Translations under genes and position numbers: made by a program | The notes under the pieces: model-generated | Told to the model about the DNA's origin: nothing | Seen by the model: only the letters and a program-made list of their open reading frames with translations | Database searches by the model: none | NCBI RefSeq assembly: GCF_016464385.1 | Contig: NZ_JADMLH010000003.1 | Span: 310,001-374,000 of the forward strand | Direction: 5' to 3' | Source of the DNA: Nucisporomicrobium flavum | GTDB lineage: Bacteria > Actinomycetota > Actinomycetes > Mycobacteriales > Micromonosporaceae | DNA: 64,000 nt | Shown: in pieces, positions 18,728 to 26,817 of the stretch | Layout of the letters: every line of letters starts with the position of its first letter | How positions within the stretch are numbered: the first letter of the stretch is position 1

Positions 18728-19569
18728 CGATGACAGTGCTGCGGACCGGTCCGCTGGCCGTGTTCAAGGACGCCGGCCGCCCGGGCCACGCGCACCAGGG
18801 CGTCGCACCGTCGGGCGCGGTGGACCGGGCCGCGTACGCCCGCGCCAACGTGCTGGCCGGTAACCCGCCGGGTGCGGCCGTCCTGGAGTGCACCCTGGGC
18901 GGCCTGCGGGTGCGTTTCGACGAGGCCGCGGTGGCCGTGCTGACCGGTACGGACGCCGTGCTCACGGTGGACGGCGAGCGCACCGGCGTGGAGGAGGTCG
19001 TCGAGGTCCCCGCCGGTGCCACCGTCTCCGTCACCATGCCGCGGCGCGGGCTGCGCAGCTACCTGGCCGTGCGCGGTGGCTTCGCCGTCCCGCCGGTGCT
19101 GGGCTCTCGCTCGACCGACCAGCTCGGGATGGGCCCGGCCCGGCCGGCTCCCGGCGACGTCCTGCGCATCGGCCCGGTCTCCGGCAAGCCCGGGGACGCC
19201 CCGGCGCTCGCCCCGGCGGTGGACGGGCCGCTCGAGGTCGACCTCGGCCCGCGCGACGACTGGTTCACCGCCGAGGCGATCGAGACGTTCCTCCGCGCCG
19301 AGTACACGGTCACCCCGGCGAGCAACTCGGTGGGCCTTCGGCTCGACGGCCCTCCGCTGACCCGCGCCCGCACGACCGAGCTGCCCAGCGAAGGAGTCGT
19401 CCGCGGGTCGGTGCAGGTACCGCCGGACGGCCTGCCGATCGTGTTCCAGGCCGACCACCCAGTGACCGGCGGATATCCCGTCATCGCGGTGCTCACCCCG
19501 GAATCGGCCGATCGCGCGGCGCAGCTGCGGCCCGGTGCCACCGTCCGCTTCACGCTTGCGCCCCACTGA
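18724..19569 (+). CDS. pxpC: 5-oxoprolinase subunit PxpC (KipA family)
   Basis: A 281-residue AHS2-type biotin-independent carboxylase-like subunit, partner of PxpB. Family hallmarks are GPLAVFKDAGRPGHAHQGV (residues 8-26), PSGAVDRAAYARAN (~28-41), LRSYLAVRGGF (~113), a central SNSVGLRLDGPPL and the C-terminal SEGVVRGSVQVPPDGLPI. Length is slightly below the ~300 usual, with no gap in the core. It closes the enzymatic part of the operon; the regulator gene follows after 33 bp. Confidence 0.93.
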   Translation: MTMTVLRTGPLAVFKDAGRPGHAHQGVAPSGAVDRAAYARANVLAGNPPGAAVLECTLGGLRVRFDEAAVAVLTGTDAVLTVDGERTGVEEVVEVPAGATVSVTMPRRGLRSYLAVRGGFAVPPVLGSRSTDQLGMGPARPAPGDVLRIGPVSGKPGDAPALAPAVDGPLEVDLGPRDDWFTAEAIETFLRAEYTVTPASNSVGLRLDGPPLTRARTTELPSEGVVRGSVQVPPDGLPIVFQADHPVTGGYPVIAVLTPESADRAAQLRPGATVRFTLAPH

Positions 19570-19602
19570 GGGGCGCACATCGCGGGCTGGTTGACTGGAG
19601 CC

Positions 19603-20298
19603 GTGACGACCGTGGAGAGGCCGGGCTCCGCCGCGGGGGCTGATTCGGCCGCGCGGACTGGTTCCGCTGCGCGGGCCGGCTCCGCCGCGCGGGCGGCTGA
19701 GCAGCTGCGCAACTCGATGATCAACGGCGAGCTGGCGCCGGGGACCCGGCTCGCCGAGACCTCGCTCACCGGGCCGCTCGGCGTCTCCCGCAACACCCTG
19801 CGCGAGGCGTTCTCCACGCTCATCGAGGAAGGCCTGCTGGTCCGCGAGCCCAACCGCGGCGTGTTCGTCGCCACGCTCAGCCCGGCGCAGATCGCCGACA
19901 TCTACCGCGTACGCGTCATGCTGGAATGCACCGCGCTCGCGCAGGCACCGACCGGCCCGCCGCGCGCCCAGGGCATGCGGGCGGCCGTGACCGACGCCCG
20001 CGCCGCGGAGGCGGCGGGGGACTGGCGGGGCGTGGGTACGGCCAACATGCACTTCCACGAGCAGATCGTGGCGCTGGCCGGCAGCCCCCGCCTCGACGGC
20101 TGGATGCGCCAGCTCACCGCGGAGCTGCGCCTGGCGTTCGTGGCGGCGCCCGACCCGGAGGCCCTGCACCGGCCGTTCGTGGCGATGAACGACGACATCA
20201 CCACGCTGTACGAGGCCGGCGACCGCGACCGGGCCGCCGAGCTGCTCCGCGACTACCTGCTCACCTCCGAACGCGTGGTCCTCGGCACCCTCCCCTGA
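19603..20298 (+). CDS. GntR-family regulator, FCD subfamily
   Basis: A 231-residue regulator. A winged helix (~35-95) has GTRLAETSLTGPLGVSRNTL and REPNRGVFVATL; the FCD effector domain follows (~100-225), with the metal/effector His region NMHFHEQIVALAGS. The N-terminus holds an unusual Ala/Gly/Ser/Arg repeat (GSAAGADSAARTGSAARAGS). GTG at 19603 is my choice; a TTG at 19591 is in frame. Lying last in the 5-oxoproline operon, it most likely represses it through the inverted repeat at 15253-15289 and responds to 5-oxoproline or a relative. That link is inferred from position. Confidence 0.87.
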   Translation: MTTVERPGSAAGADSAARTGSAARAGSAARAAEQLRNSMINGELAPGTRLAETSLTGPLGVSRNTLREAFSTLIEEGLLVREPNRGVFVATLSPAQIADIYRVRVMLECTALAQAPTGPPRAQGMRAAVTDARAAEAAGDWRGVGTANMHFHEQIVALAGSPRLDGWMRQLTAELRLAFVAAPDPEALHRPFVAMNDDITTLYEAGDRDRAAELLRDYLLTSERVVLGTLP

Positions 20299-20322
20299 GC
20301 GCGCGTGCGGCAGGATGGCCGC

Positions 20323-20973
20323 GTGGCAGACATCATCGATCCCGCTATCAACCACTACGTCCTGACGCACAGCTCGCCCGCCGACCCGGTCCTGCGCGAC
20401 CTCGCGGCCGAGACCGCCCGGTCCTTCCCCGGCGCGGCCGGCATGCAGATCAGCCACGACGAGGGCGAGCTGCTGACCATGCTGGTCCGGCTCACCGGCG
20501 CCCGGTTCGCCGTGGAGGTGGGCGTGTTCACCGGCTACTCGGCCATCTGCATCGCTCGCGGCCTGCCGGCGGACGGCCGGCTGCTCGCCTGCGACGTGTC
20601 GCCCGAGTGGACCGCGGTGGCGCGCGGCTACTGGGAGCGGGCCGGCGTGGCGGACCGGATCGACCTGCGGCTCGCCCCGGCCGTCGAGACGCTGCGGGCC
20701 CTGCCCGGCGAGGCCGTCATCGACTTCGCCTTCATCGACGCCGACAAGACCGGCTACCCGGACTACTACGCCGAGCTGGTGCCGCGGCTGCGGCCGGGCG
20801 GGCTGATCGTGCTCGACAACGTCCTGCGCGACGGCCGCGTCCTCGACCCGGCCGCGCAGGACCCGGCGGACCAGGCCATCCGCCGCATCAACGACCTGGT
20901 GGTGGCCGACGAGCGCGTCGACTGCGTGATGCTGCCGGTGCGCGACGGCGTCACCCTGATCCGCAAGCGCTGA
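20323..20973 (+). CDS. O-methyltransferase, caffeoyl-CoA/catechol type
   Basis: A 216-residue SAM-dependent O-methyltransferase of the family 3 type, usually metal-dependent on vicinal hydroxyls. Motifs are FAVEVGVFTGYSAICIARGL (~62-81, motif I), LLACDVSPEW (~87) and the metal-site region FAFIDADKTGYPDYY (~133-147) followed by LRPGGLIVLDNVLRDG. GTG at 20323 is preferred over an in-frame ATG six codons earlier for family length and an AGGA just upstream. It stands 24 bp after the GntR gene, so read-through is possible. The substrate is unknown. Confidence 0.87.
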   Translation: MADIIDPAINHYVLTHSSPADPVLRDLAAETARSFPGAAGMQISHDEGELLTMLVRLTGARFAVEVGVFTGYSAICIARGLPADGRLLACDVSPEWTAVARGYWERAGVADRIDLRLAPAVETLRALPGEAVIDFAFIDADKTGYPDYYAELVPRLRPGGLIVLDNVLRDGRVLDPAAQDPADQAIRRINDLVVADERVDCVMLPVRDGVTLIRKR

Positions 20974-21076
20974 AATCTGGCGCTGCCGGGCAACCCCTTT
21001 CCGGCGCGGCCGGCGGGCGGCCTGATCGGCCGGAGCGGAAACCTGGCGTTCCCGTGCAACCCTTTCCGGCGCGGCC
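20973..21076 (+). repeat. Two direct ~39-bp repeats upstream of the SigE-type sigma gene
   Basis: The 40-base segment 20973-21012 recurs as 21039-21076 (38 bases). Both run from AAAYCTGGCG through a GCAACCC(C) core to CCGGCGCGGCCG, differing at a few bases. The shared GCAACC resembles the -35 element of several SigE-like ECF promoters, so these may be tandem autoregulatory promoters for the gene starting at 21114. This reading is an inference. Confidence 0.5.
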
Positions 21077-21113
21077 GACGACGGTGAGGTGAGGGCGCCG
21101 GAAAGGGAGCGGG

Positions 21114-21641
21114 ATGCGGGCCGACGAGGAACGTGAGTACACCGAGTACGTGGCGGGACGGCTGTCGCGGCTGCACCGGACCGCGTACATGCTCTGCGGC
21201 GACGCGCACCGGGCGGACGACATCGTCCAGGCCACGCTGACGGCCCTGTACGTGCAGTGGCGCAAGGTCTCGGCGGCGCACAACGTCGACGCGTACGTGC
21301 AGAGCATCCTCGTGCGGCGCTACCTCGACGAGCGGCGGCTGCGGTGGTCGCGCGTACGGCTGGGCGGCGTCCCGGCGCACGCGGCGCCGATCGACGCCGC
21401 CGAGCACGGCATCGTCGAGCGGGACGCGCTGCTCACGGCGCTGCGGGCGCTGCCCAAGGGGCAACGGGCCGTGGTGGTGCTGCGGTACTTCGACGATCTG
21501 ACCGTCGAAGCCACCGCCGAGGCGCTCAAGTGCTCGGTGGGCAACGTCAAGAGCCAGTGCTCCCGGGGGCTGGCCGCCCTGCGCGCCGCTCTCACCCCGG
21601 CCGAGGCCGGTACCGCGCGAGGATCGAGGGACGGATCATGA
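21114..21641 (+). CDS. SigE-family ECF sigma factor
   Basis: A 175-residue sigma factor of the compact actinobacterial SigE group. Region 2 is at about residues 15-80 (YMLCGDAHRADDIVQATLTALY) and region 4 at 100-160 (LPKGQRAVVVLRYFDDLTVEATAEAL). These proteins often lack a classical zinc anti-sigma factor and are paired with a membrane protein of unknown function, as here. GAAAGGGAGCGGG precedes the ATG. The stop overlaps the next start (ATGA). Confidence 0.92.
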   Translation: MRADEEREYTEYVAGRLSRLHRTAYMLCGDAHRADDIVQATLTALYVQWRKVSAAHNVDAYVQSILVRRYLDERRLRWSRVRLGGVPAHAAPIDAAEHGIVERDALLTALRALPKGQRAVVVLRYFDDLTVEATAEALKCSVGNVKSQCSRGLAALRAALTPAEAGTARGSRDGS

Positions 21642-22792
21642 TGGGTGAGCAGGACGTACGGGAGCGGTTGAAGGCGGTGGAGGTGCCCGCCACCCAACTG
21701 CGCGTGGGAGCGGTGGTCGAGGGCGGTCGCCGCCGGGCCAGGCGCCGGCGGGCCGCGCAGGCGGGGCTGGGTGCGGCCCTCGCGACGGGTCTGCTGGCGG
21801 CGGTTCCCTCGCTTATGGCGTACACGAACGGTCAGCGCGCCGACCAGCCGGCAGGCCTCCCGTCGACGGCCGTCTGCCCCGCCACCTGGCTCCCCGTTCC
21901 CGACGGGATGACCGCGGTCCGGGCCGCAGGTGTGGACCCGGGCGGCCGCTACGTCATCGCCAACGACTTCCGGTCCAGCAAGCGCAGCACCCCGCAGGGG
22001 AAGCTGGCCGGCGTCGGGCACTCGCAGCCGGTGCTGTGGACGGACGGGATGTCGCAGACGCTGCCGAAGGTCGGCGACTGGGTGCAGGCGGACGCCGTCA
22101 GCGCCGGCGGGGTGGTCGCCGCGGTCGCGGGCCCGAAGGACAAGTGGGCCGACTCGGTCCTGCGCTACATCGGCGGCGTACCGGAGAAGATGATCCCGCC
22201 GGCGGGTAAGTGGACCTTCCGCGATGCCTCGGTCAACCGGCAGGGCGACATCATCGTCAACGCCACTCGGCAGGGCTCCGGCGACCGCACCGACGCCGTG
22301 CTGCTCTGGAAGGCCAACGCCGCGACGGCCACGAAACTGCCGCTTCCCGCGTACGCCGAGGGCACGAGCATCCTGGACGACGGCTCGATCCTAGGCAGCG
22401 TCGTCTCCGCGAAGGGCGATTTGACCTCGTTCCGCTGGGACGAGCGCGGGCTGGGACGGGCGCTGACCGGGCCGGCCAACCAGCAGGGCGCGGTCAACGA
22501 CGCGCACGGCGACTGGGCCACCGGCAACCTGTGGCCCTCCGGCGAGGTGGCCCGGTGGGACCTGCGCACCGGCGAGGTGACCGTCCTGCCCGTCAACGCG
22601 CCCGCGAACGCCGTCAACGCCGCGGGCTGGATCGTCTCGAACGGCACTGTCCTGCGTGACGACGCCACCGTGGAACTGAGCTCCGAGAACGGCGGGAAGG
22701 GCGAGCCCTTCGCGATCGCGGACACCGGTCTCGTGGTCGGCTGGCCGTTCGACGACCGCTCCGGCGTGATCACGTGGCAGTGCGACCGCTGA
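21638..22792 (+). CDS. Membrane-anchored putative beta-propeller partner of the SigE-type sigma factor
   Basis: A 384-residue protein. A cytoplasmic N-terminus with basic cluster GGRRRARRRRA (~30-40), a membrane helix (~45-62, LGAALATGLLAAVPSLM) and an exported domain of ~310 residues with repeated short blades (VLWTDG, DAVLLWKAN, TSFRWDERG). It has no zinc-finger motif. The 4-bp overlap with the sigma gene suggests a functional partnership, either anti-sigma or sensor. The fold is inferred from the repeat pattern. It ends four bases before the convergent epimerase gene. Confidence 0.8.
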   Translation: MMGEQDVRERLKAVEVPATQLRVGAVVEGGRRRARRRRAAQAGLGAALATGLLAAVPSLMAYTNGQRADQPAGLPSTAVCPATWLPVPDGMTAVRAAGVDPGGRYVIANDFRSSKRSTPQGKLAGVGHSQPVLWTDGMSQTLPKVGDWVQADAVSAGGVVAAVAGPKDKWADSVLRYIGGVPEKMIPPAGKWTFRDASVNRQGDIIVNATRQGSGDRTDAVLLWKANAATATKLPLPAYAEGTSILDDGSILGSVVSAKGDLTSFRWDERGLGRALTGPANQQGAVNDAHGDWATGNLWPSGEVARWDLRTGEVTVLPVNAPANAVNAAGWIVSNGTVLRDDATVELSSENGGKGEPFAIADTGLVVGWPFDDRSGVITWQCDR

Positions 22793-22796
22793 GCCC

Positions 22797-23876
22797 CTAG
22801 TACGGGTTGCCGGAGCCGGGCAGCCGGCCGCGCAGCACGCCGCCGAGGCGCCCCGGCAGGTCCGGGGCGCCGGACAGCGGCGGGCTGTCGGTGTGCGCGC
22901 GGTCGGCCATCCCCGCGACCAGTTCCTTGAGCGCGTGCACGGCGCCGGTGAGCGGGCGCCAGCCCAGTTCCGCGGCGATGCGGTCGCAGGACATCAGGGG
23001 CGCCTTCAGGCCCAGGCGTACCCAGCCGACGTCGACGGGCTGCAGGCGCAGGCGCCAGCTCAGGTCGGCGGCGCCACGCAGCAGGAACCCGGGTACGGGA
23101 ACCTCCCGGCCGTGGAACGCCTCGGCGGCCACGGCCGGGTCCAGCACCGGCCCGGCGGCCACGTTGAACGCGCCGTGCACGTCCGAGGCGAGCGCGCGGG
23201 CGTACGCGTCGGCCACGTCGTCGGCGTGCACCGCCTGGACCCGCAGCCCCGGGTGCGACGGGATGACCGGGATCCGGCCGAACCGCAGCAGCCGCGCGGG
23301 CAGCAGCGGGCCGGCGAAGTAGCGGCCGATCTCCGTACCGACGTCGCGCTGGAAGATGAGGCCGGGGCGCAACCGGACCACCCGCAGCGTGGGATGGTCC
23401 GACTCGGCGCGGTCCAGCAGCGCCTCGACGAGCGCCTTGTGCCGGCTGTAGGAGGAACCCTTCACCCCGGTCTTCGGGTACGCCTCCGTGACGTAAGCGT
23501 CCTTGGGGCCGGGCGCGTACGTGCCGACCGACGACGCGTACACCAGCGACGGGACGCCCGCCCGCAGCGCCGCCTCGACGACCGCGCGGCTGCCGAGCAC
23601 ATTCGTCCGGAACAACCGCCGCTGGTCATGACTGGGCTGGATCTGCCACGCCAGGTGCACCACCGCGTCGGCGCCCCGGAAGATCTCGGCCAGCCGCCGC
23701 GGCGCTTCGGGCGTACCGATGTCGCAGGAATGCCATTCGACCGCGTCGTACGGAACGGTGTCCGTGCCGGGCAGCCGTCGCACCACCCCGGCCAGGTCCA
23801 TCCCGGGTTCGTTACGCAGCCGGCGCAGCAGCGCCGTGCCCGCGTTACCGCTCGCTCCGACGATCACGACTCGCAT
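22797..23876 (-). CDS. NAD-dependent epimerase/dehydratase, extended SDR
   Basis: A 359-residue extended short-chain enzyme acting on a sugar-nucleotide or other hydroxy/keto substrate. The Rossmann motif is VIVGASGNAGTALLRRL (residues 4-20), the NAD-site D/H region GADAVVHLAWQ (~68-78), a Ser-Tyr-Lys triad in YASSVGTY and SSYSRHK, and a substrate-loop RVVRLRPGLIF. The C-terminal ~60 residues are Pro/Gly-rich beyond the usual fold. The ATG gives the motif at the correct distance. The substrate is not evident from the neighbours. Confidence 0.88.
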   Translation of the reverse strand: MRVVIVGASGNAGTALLRRLRNEPGMDLAGVVRRLPGTDTVPYDAVEWHSCDIGTPEAPRRLAEIFRGADAVVHLAWQIQPSHDQRRLFRTNVLGSRAVVEAALRAGVPSLVYASSVGTYAPGPKDAYVTEAYPKTGVKGSSYSRHKALVEALLDRAESDHPTLRVVRLRPGLIFQRDVGTEIGRYFAGPLLPARLLRFGRIPVIPSHPGLRVQAVHADDVADAYARALASDVHGAFNVAAGPVLDPAVAAEAFHGREVPVPGFLLRGAADLSWRLRLQPVDVGWVRLGLKAPLMSCDRIAAELGWRPLTGAVHALKELVAGMADRAHTDSPPLSGAPDLPGRLGGVLRGRLPGSGNPY

Positions 23877-23929
23877 GCCTGAAGCCCTACCCGGGCAGCC
23901 GGGGTTGAACCCTGGGCGGTCTCCCGCTC

Positions 23930-24066
23930 GGCCTTGGCCGCCGGTCCTTGGCCGCCGGTCCTCGGCCGCCCGCCTTCGCCGTTGGTCGCCCGGCCTTCGC
24001 CGGTCCTTCGGCCTTGGCCGCCGGTCCTTGGCCGCCCGGCCTTCGCCGTTGGTCGCCCGGCCTTCG
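23930..24066. repeat. Imperfect tandem GC repeat between SDR and epimerase genes
   Basis: Two copies of a composite unit. A 27-bp block at 23930-23956 recurs exactly at 24010-24036; a second 27-bp block at 23973-23999 recurs exactly at 24040-24066. The first copy has 13 extra bases between the blocks. Short words GGCCTTGGCCGCC and GGTCGCCCGGCCTTCG dominate. It lies just upstream of the epimerase start on the minus strand. Confidence 0.7.
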
Positions 24067-24077
24067 GACCGGGCGGG

Positions 24078-24815
24078 TCAGCGGGAGCGGGCCGCCTTGC
24101 CGGCGTACATGCGGTCGGTGATGCCGGGCAGCGCCGCGGCGGCCAGCATCGAGATCCGGTACCGCCACGGGACGACGATGCGGCGCCGTGCCCGGCGCAG
24201 GGCCCGCTCGATCGCGTCCACGACCACCTCGGGGCCGGGCAGCCGGTGGGCGTCGCGGGCGTTCATCTCGGTGCCGACGCGGCCGGGTTCGATCAGCGTC
24301 ACGCCGATGCCCGTGCCGGCGACCTCGCGGCGGACCGAGTCGGTGATGCCGCGCAGCCCGAACTTCGTGGCCGAGTAGACGCCGCCGATGCCGACCTCGC
24401 CCGCGACCGAGCCGATGTTCACGATGGAGCCCGCGCCGGCGTCGAGCATCGCGGGCAGCACCGAGCGCATGAGCCGGATCGGCGCGAGCAGGTTCACGTC
24501 AACCATCTCGGTGAGCTGGGCGTCGTCGAGGCGGACCGTGGCCGGGCCGCCGAGGCCGGCGTTGTTGACGAGGACGTCGATCCGGCCGGTGACGCCGAGC
24601 GCCGCCGCGGTCAGCGCCTCGATGGCGGCCGGTTCCCGCAGGTCGCCCGGCACGGGTACGGCCTCGCCGCCGGCCGTCCGGATCTCCGCCGCGACAGCGG
24701 CCAGCTCGTCGGCGCGGCGGCCGGCGAGGACGACGGTGGTGCCCGGACGGCCGAGGCGCAGCGCGGTGGCCCGGCCGATGCCCGCGGACGCCCCGGTCAC
24801 GATCACGACTCGCAT
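24078..24815 (-). CDS. Short-chain dehydrogenase/reductase (classical SDR)
   Basis: A 245-residue classical SDR. TGASAGIGRAT (residues 7-17) binds the dinucleotide, NNAG (~86) marks the core, and the triad reads S in NIGSVAGEVG (~136), Y and K in YSATKFG (~150-156). It most resembles general actinobacterial SDRs of the DltE/YqjQ type. ATG at 24815 is used because the frame upstream is not conserved sequence. It shares the minus strand with lsr2 but is separated by a strong terminator, so it has its own promoter in the 89-bp gap. Confidence 0.88.
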   Translation of the reverse strand: MRVVIVTGASAGIGRATALRLGRPGTTVVLAGRRADELAAVAAEIRTAGGEAVPVPGDLREPAAIEALTAAALGVTGRIDVLVNNAGLGGPATVRLDDAQLTEMVDVNLLAPIRLMRSVLPAMLDAGAGSIVNIGSVAGEVGIGGVYSATKFGLRGITDSVRREVAGTGIGVTLIEPGRVGTEMNARDAHRLPGPEVVVDAIERALRRARRRIVVPWRYRISMLAAAALPGITDRMYAGKAARSR

Positions 24816-24855
24816 GTCGTTTCTGGTCCGTTCGTCGGTGGTCTCTTCGCGCGAG

Positions 24856-24887
24856 AAACGGCGTCGCCGCATCGGCGACGCCGTTTT
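24856..24887 (-). terminator. Rho-independent terminator of lsr2
   Basis: A perfect 14-bp stem (24856-24869 with 24873-24886, arm AAACGGCGTCGCCG) closes on a three-base loop. Read on the minus strand the stem ends in TTT followed by CTC. It lies 18 bp past the lsr2 stop. Confidence 0.85.
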
Positions 24888-24904
24888 CCGAGCCGGCGGA
24901 CGAC

Positions 24905-25255
24905 TTATCGCTTGTTGTGGTACGCCTCGACGACGGAGCTCGGGATCCGGCCGCGCTCGGAAACCTCGTAACCGTTCTTGCCGGCCCACTCGCGAATGGC
25001 CTGATTCTGGTCGCGGGTGGCGCGGCCGGTGCTCGCCGGGGCGCCGCCGCGACGCGCGGATCGGGGCTCGCCGCCGCCGCGGCCCACGCGGGTGGCGACC
25101 GACAGGTACGGGTCCAGGGCCTTGCGCAGCTTGCCGGCGTTCTTCTCCGACAGGTCGATCGTGTAGTTCACCCCGTCCAGTCCGAATTCGACCGTGCGGT
25201 CGGCCTCGCCGCCGTCGATGTCGTCGGTCAGAAGGGTGATTACCTGCTTGGCCAT
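24905..25255 (-). CDS. lsr2: Lsr2 nucleoid-associated silencing protein
   Basis: A 116-residue Lsr2. The N-terminal dimerisation domain is [20 protein letters not shown] through the [14 protein letters not shown] helix; a basic Gly-rich linker follows; the C-terminal DNA-binding domain ends [20 protein letters not shown]. In such domains the RGR-type loop inserts into the minor groove of AT-rich DNA; here the loop reads SERGRIP. The ATG at 25255 has GGGAGCGAG upstream. It is monocistronic, bounded by a terminator, and divergent from the cellulase gene. In actinomycetes Lsr2 silences horizontally acquired, AT-richer DNA such as the insert at 57.3 kb. Confidence 0.96.
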   Translation of the reverse strand: MAKQVITLLTDDIDGGEADRTVEFGLDGVNYTIDLSEKNAGKLRKALDPYLSVATRVGRGGGEPRSARRGGAPASTGRATRDQNQAIREWAGKNGYEVSERGRIPSSVVEAYHNKR

Positions 25256-25492
25256 GATGTGCTCGCTCCCACAGCGGTCATTGTTCGAGTTGCGTGTGTC
25301 ATCGAAATTGTCGCGCGTTTCATTCTGTCGCCGCGGCCGGTCCGAGGCAAATTGCACTCGCGCATGTCGCGTTCCGATCCGGCGGGCCGGAATGATTCGC
25401 CGGTGACGAGGGTGGCGAGCGACCCGCGCGGGTCGGCTCCCGGAAACTTCGTGGCAACACTTCTCAGGTTCGTCGATGTGTTGTACGTTGCC

Positions 25493-25506
25493 TGGGAGCG
25501 CTCCCA
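25493..25506. promoter_or_regulatory. CebR-type operator of the cellulase gene
   Basis: A perfect 14-bp palindrome TGGGAGCGCTCCCA, identical to the operator of CebR, the cellobiose-responsive LacI-family repressor of Streptomyces and Thermobifida cellulase genes. It lies 42 bp before the GH12 start. The rest of the window shows no second copy, and no cebR-like gene is adjacent. Confidence 0.9.
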
Positions 25507-25548
25507 CGAACCCCCGTCCCCCGGGAATCCCCTCACCTAGGAGCTGTC

Positions 25549-26679
25549 ATGAGACGCGCCATCCGCGCCGTCGCCGCGGCTGTCATGCTCGCCGGCGCCG
25601 GTGTCACGGCCTTCGCCGTGGCCGGCCCCGCACAGGCCGACACGCAGATCTGCGATCAGTACGGATCCACCACGATCGGCGGCCGATACGTGGTGATGAA
25701 CAACCGGTGGGGCACCAGCGCCCAGCAGTGCATCAATGTCACGAGCACCGGATTCGCCATCACCAGTCAGCAGGGCACCGGCAGCACGAGTGGTGCACCG
25801 GTGTCGTATCCCGCCGTGTTCTACGGCTGCCATTACACGAACTGTTCGCCGGGCACCAACCTGCCGATGCAGCTCAGCTCCATCAGCAGCGCCCCGAGCA
25901 GCATCTCGTACAACTACGTGAGCGGTGCGACGTACGACGCGGCGTACGACATCTGGCTCGACCCGACGCCCAAGCGTGACGGCGTCAACGCCATGGAAAT
26001 CATGATCTGGTTCAACCGGCAGGGCTCCATCCAGCCGATCGGCTCGGTGGTCGGCAACGCCACGATCGGCGGCCGCACCTGGCAGGTGTGGCAGGGCAGC
26101 AACGGCTCCAACAACGTCGTTTCGTACGTGGCGCCGTCCCCGATCTCCAGCTGGAGCTTCAACGTGCTGGACTTCGTCAACGACACGAAGACCCGTACGT
26201 CGGTGACCAACTCCTGGTACCTGACCAGCATCCAGGCGGGCTTCGAGCCGTGGATCGGCGGCGCCGGCCTCGCGGTCACCAACTTCTCCGCCCAGGTCAA
26301 CAGCGGCACCCCGCCCACCGGCCCGTCCTCGCCGCCGCCGAGCAACCCGCCGTCCGGCAGCACGGCCTGCCGGGTCACGTACGGCACCAACGCCTGGGGC
26401 AGCGGCTTCACGGCCGACGTGACCGTGGCCAACACCGGCGGCAGCGCGATCAACGGCTGGGCGCTCGCCTTCACCCTGCCGAACGGCCAGGCCATCACGA
26501 ACTCCTGGAACGCGACGCTGAGCGGATCGAGCGGCTCGGTGACGGCCCGCAACGTCTCGCACAACGGGTCGATCCCGGCCGGCGGCACGGCGTCCTTCGG
26601 CTTCCAGGGCACCTACAGCGGCACCTTCAGCGCACCGTCCAGCTTCAGCCTCAACGGCACGGCCTGCAGCCGGGCCTGA
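25549..26679 (+). CDS. Secreted GH12 endoglucanase with C-terminal CBM2
   Basis: A 376-residue secreted cellulase. The signal peptide is residues 1-31 (cleavage after AQA). The GH12 domain (~32-255) opens ICDQYGSTTIGGRYVVMNN and carries the probable nucleophile E150 (AMEIMIWFN) and acid/base E233 (AGFEPW). A Pro/Ser linker (~262-280) leads to a family 2 cellulose-binding module (~281-376) with its two boundary Cys and exposed Trp residues (NAWGSGF, NGWALAF, NSWNA). GH12 enzymes cut internal beta-1,4-glucan bonds. Control by cellobiose through the CebR box upstream is well supported by analogy. Confidence 0.94.
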   Translation: MRRAIRAVAAAVMLAGAGVTAFAVAGPAQADTQICDQYGSTTIGGRYVVMNNRWGTSAQQCINVTSTGFAITSQQGTGSTSGAPVSYPAVFYGCHYTNCSPGTNLPMQLSSISSAPSSISYNYVSGATYDAAYDIWLDPTPKRDGVNAMEIMIWFNRQGSIQPIGSVVGNATIGGRTWQVWQGSNGSNNVVSYVAPSPISSWSFNVLDFVNDTKTRTSVTNSWYLTSIQAGFEPWIGGAGLAVTNFSAQVNSGTPPTGPSSPPPSNPPSGSTACRVTYGTNAWGSGFTADVTVANTGGSAINGWALAFTLPNGQAITNSWNATLSGSSGSVTARNVSHNGSIPAGGTASFGFQGTYSGTFSAPSSFSLNGTACSRA

Positions 26680-26817
26680 GCCCGCACGACCCCGGCCCCG
26701 CGCCGGGCACGAACTGCCCCGCCCCGTCACCGATCAGCCCGGTGGCGGGGCGGCCGGCGTCCCGGGGTCAGGCCGCCCTGCCGCGGCCGCCGTTTCCCGG
26801 CCCGGCTGTCGGGCCCG

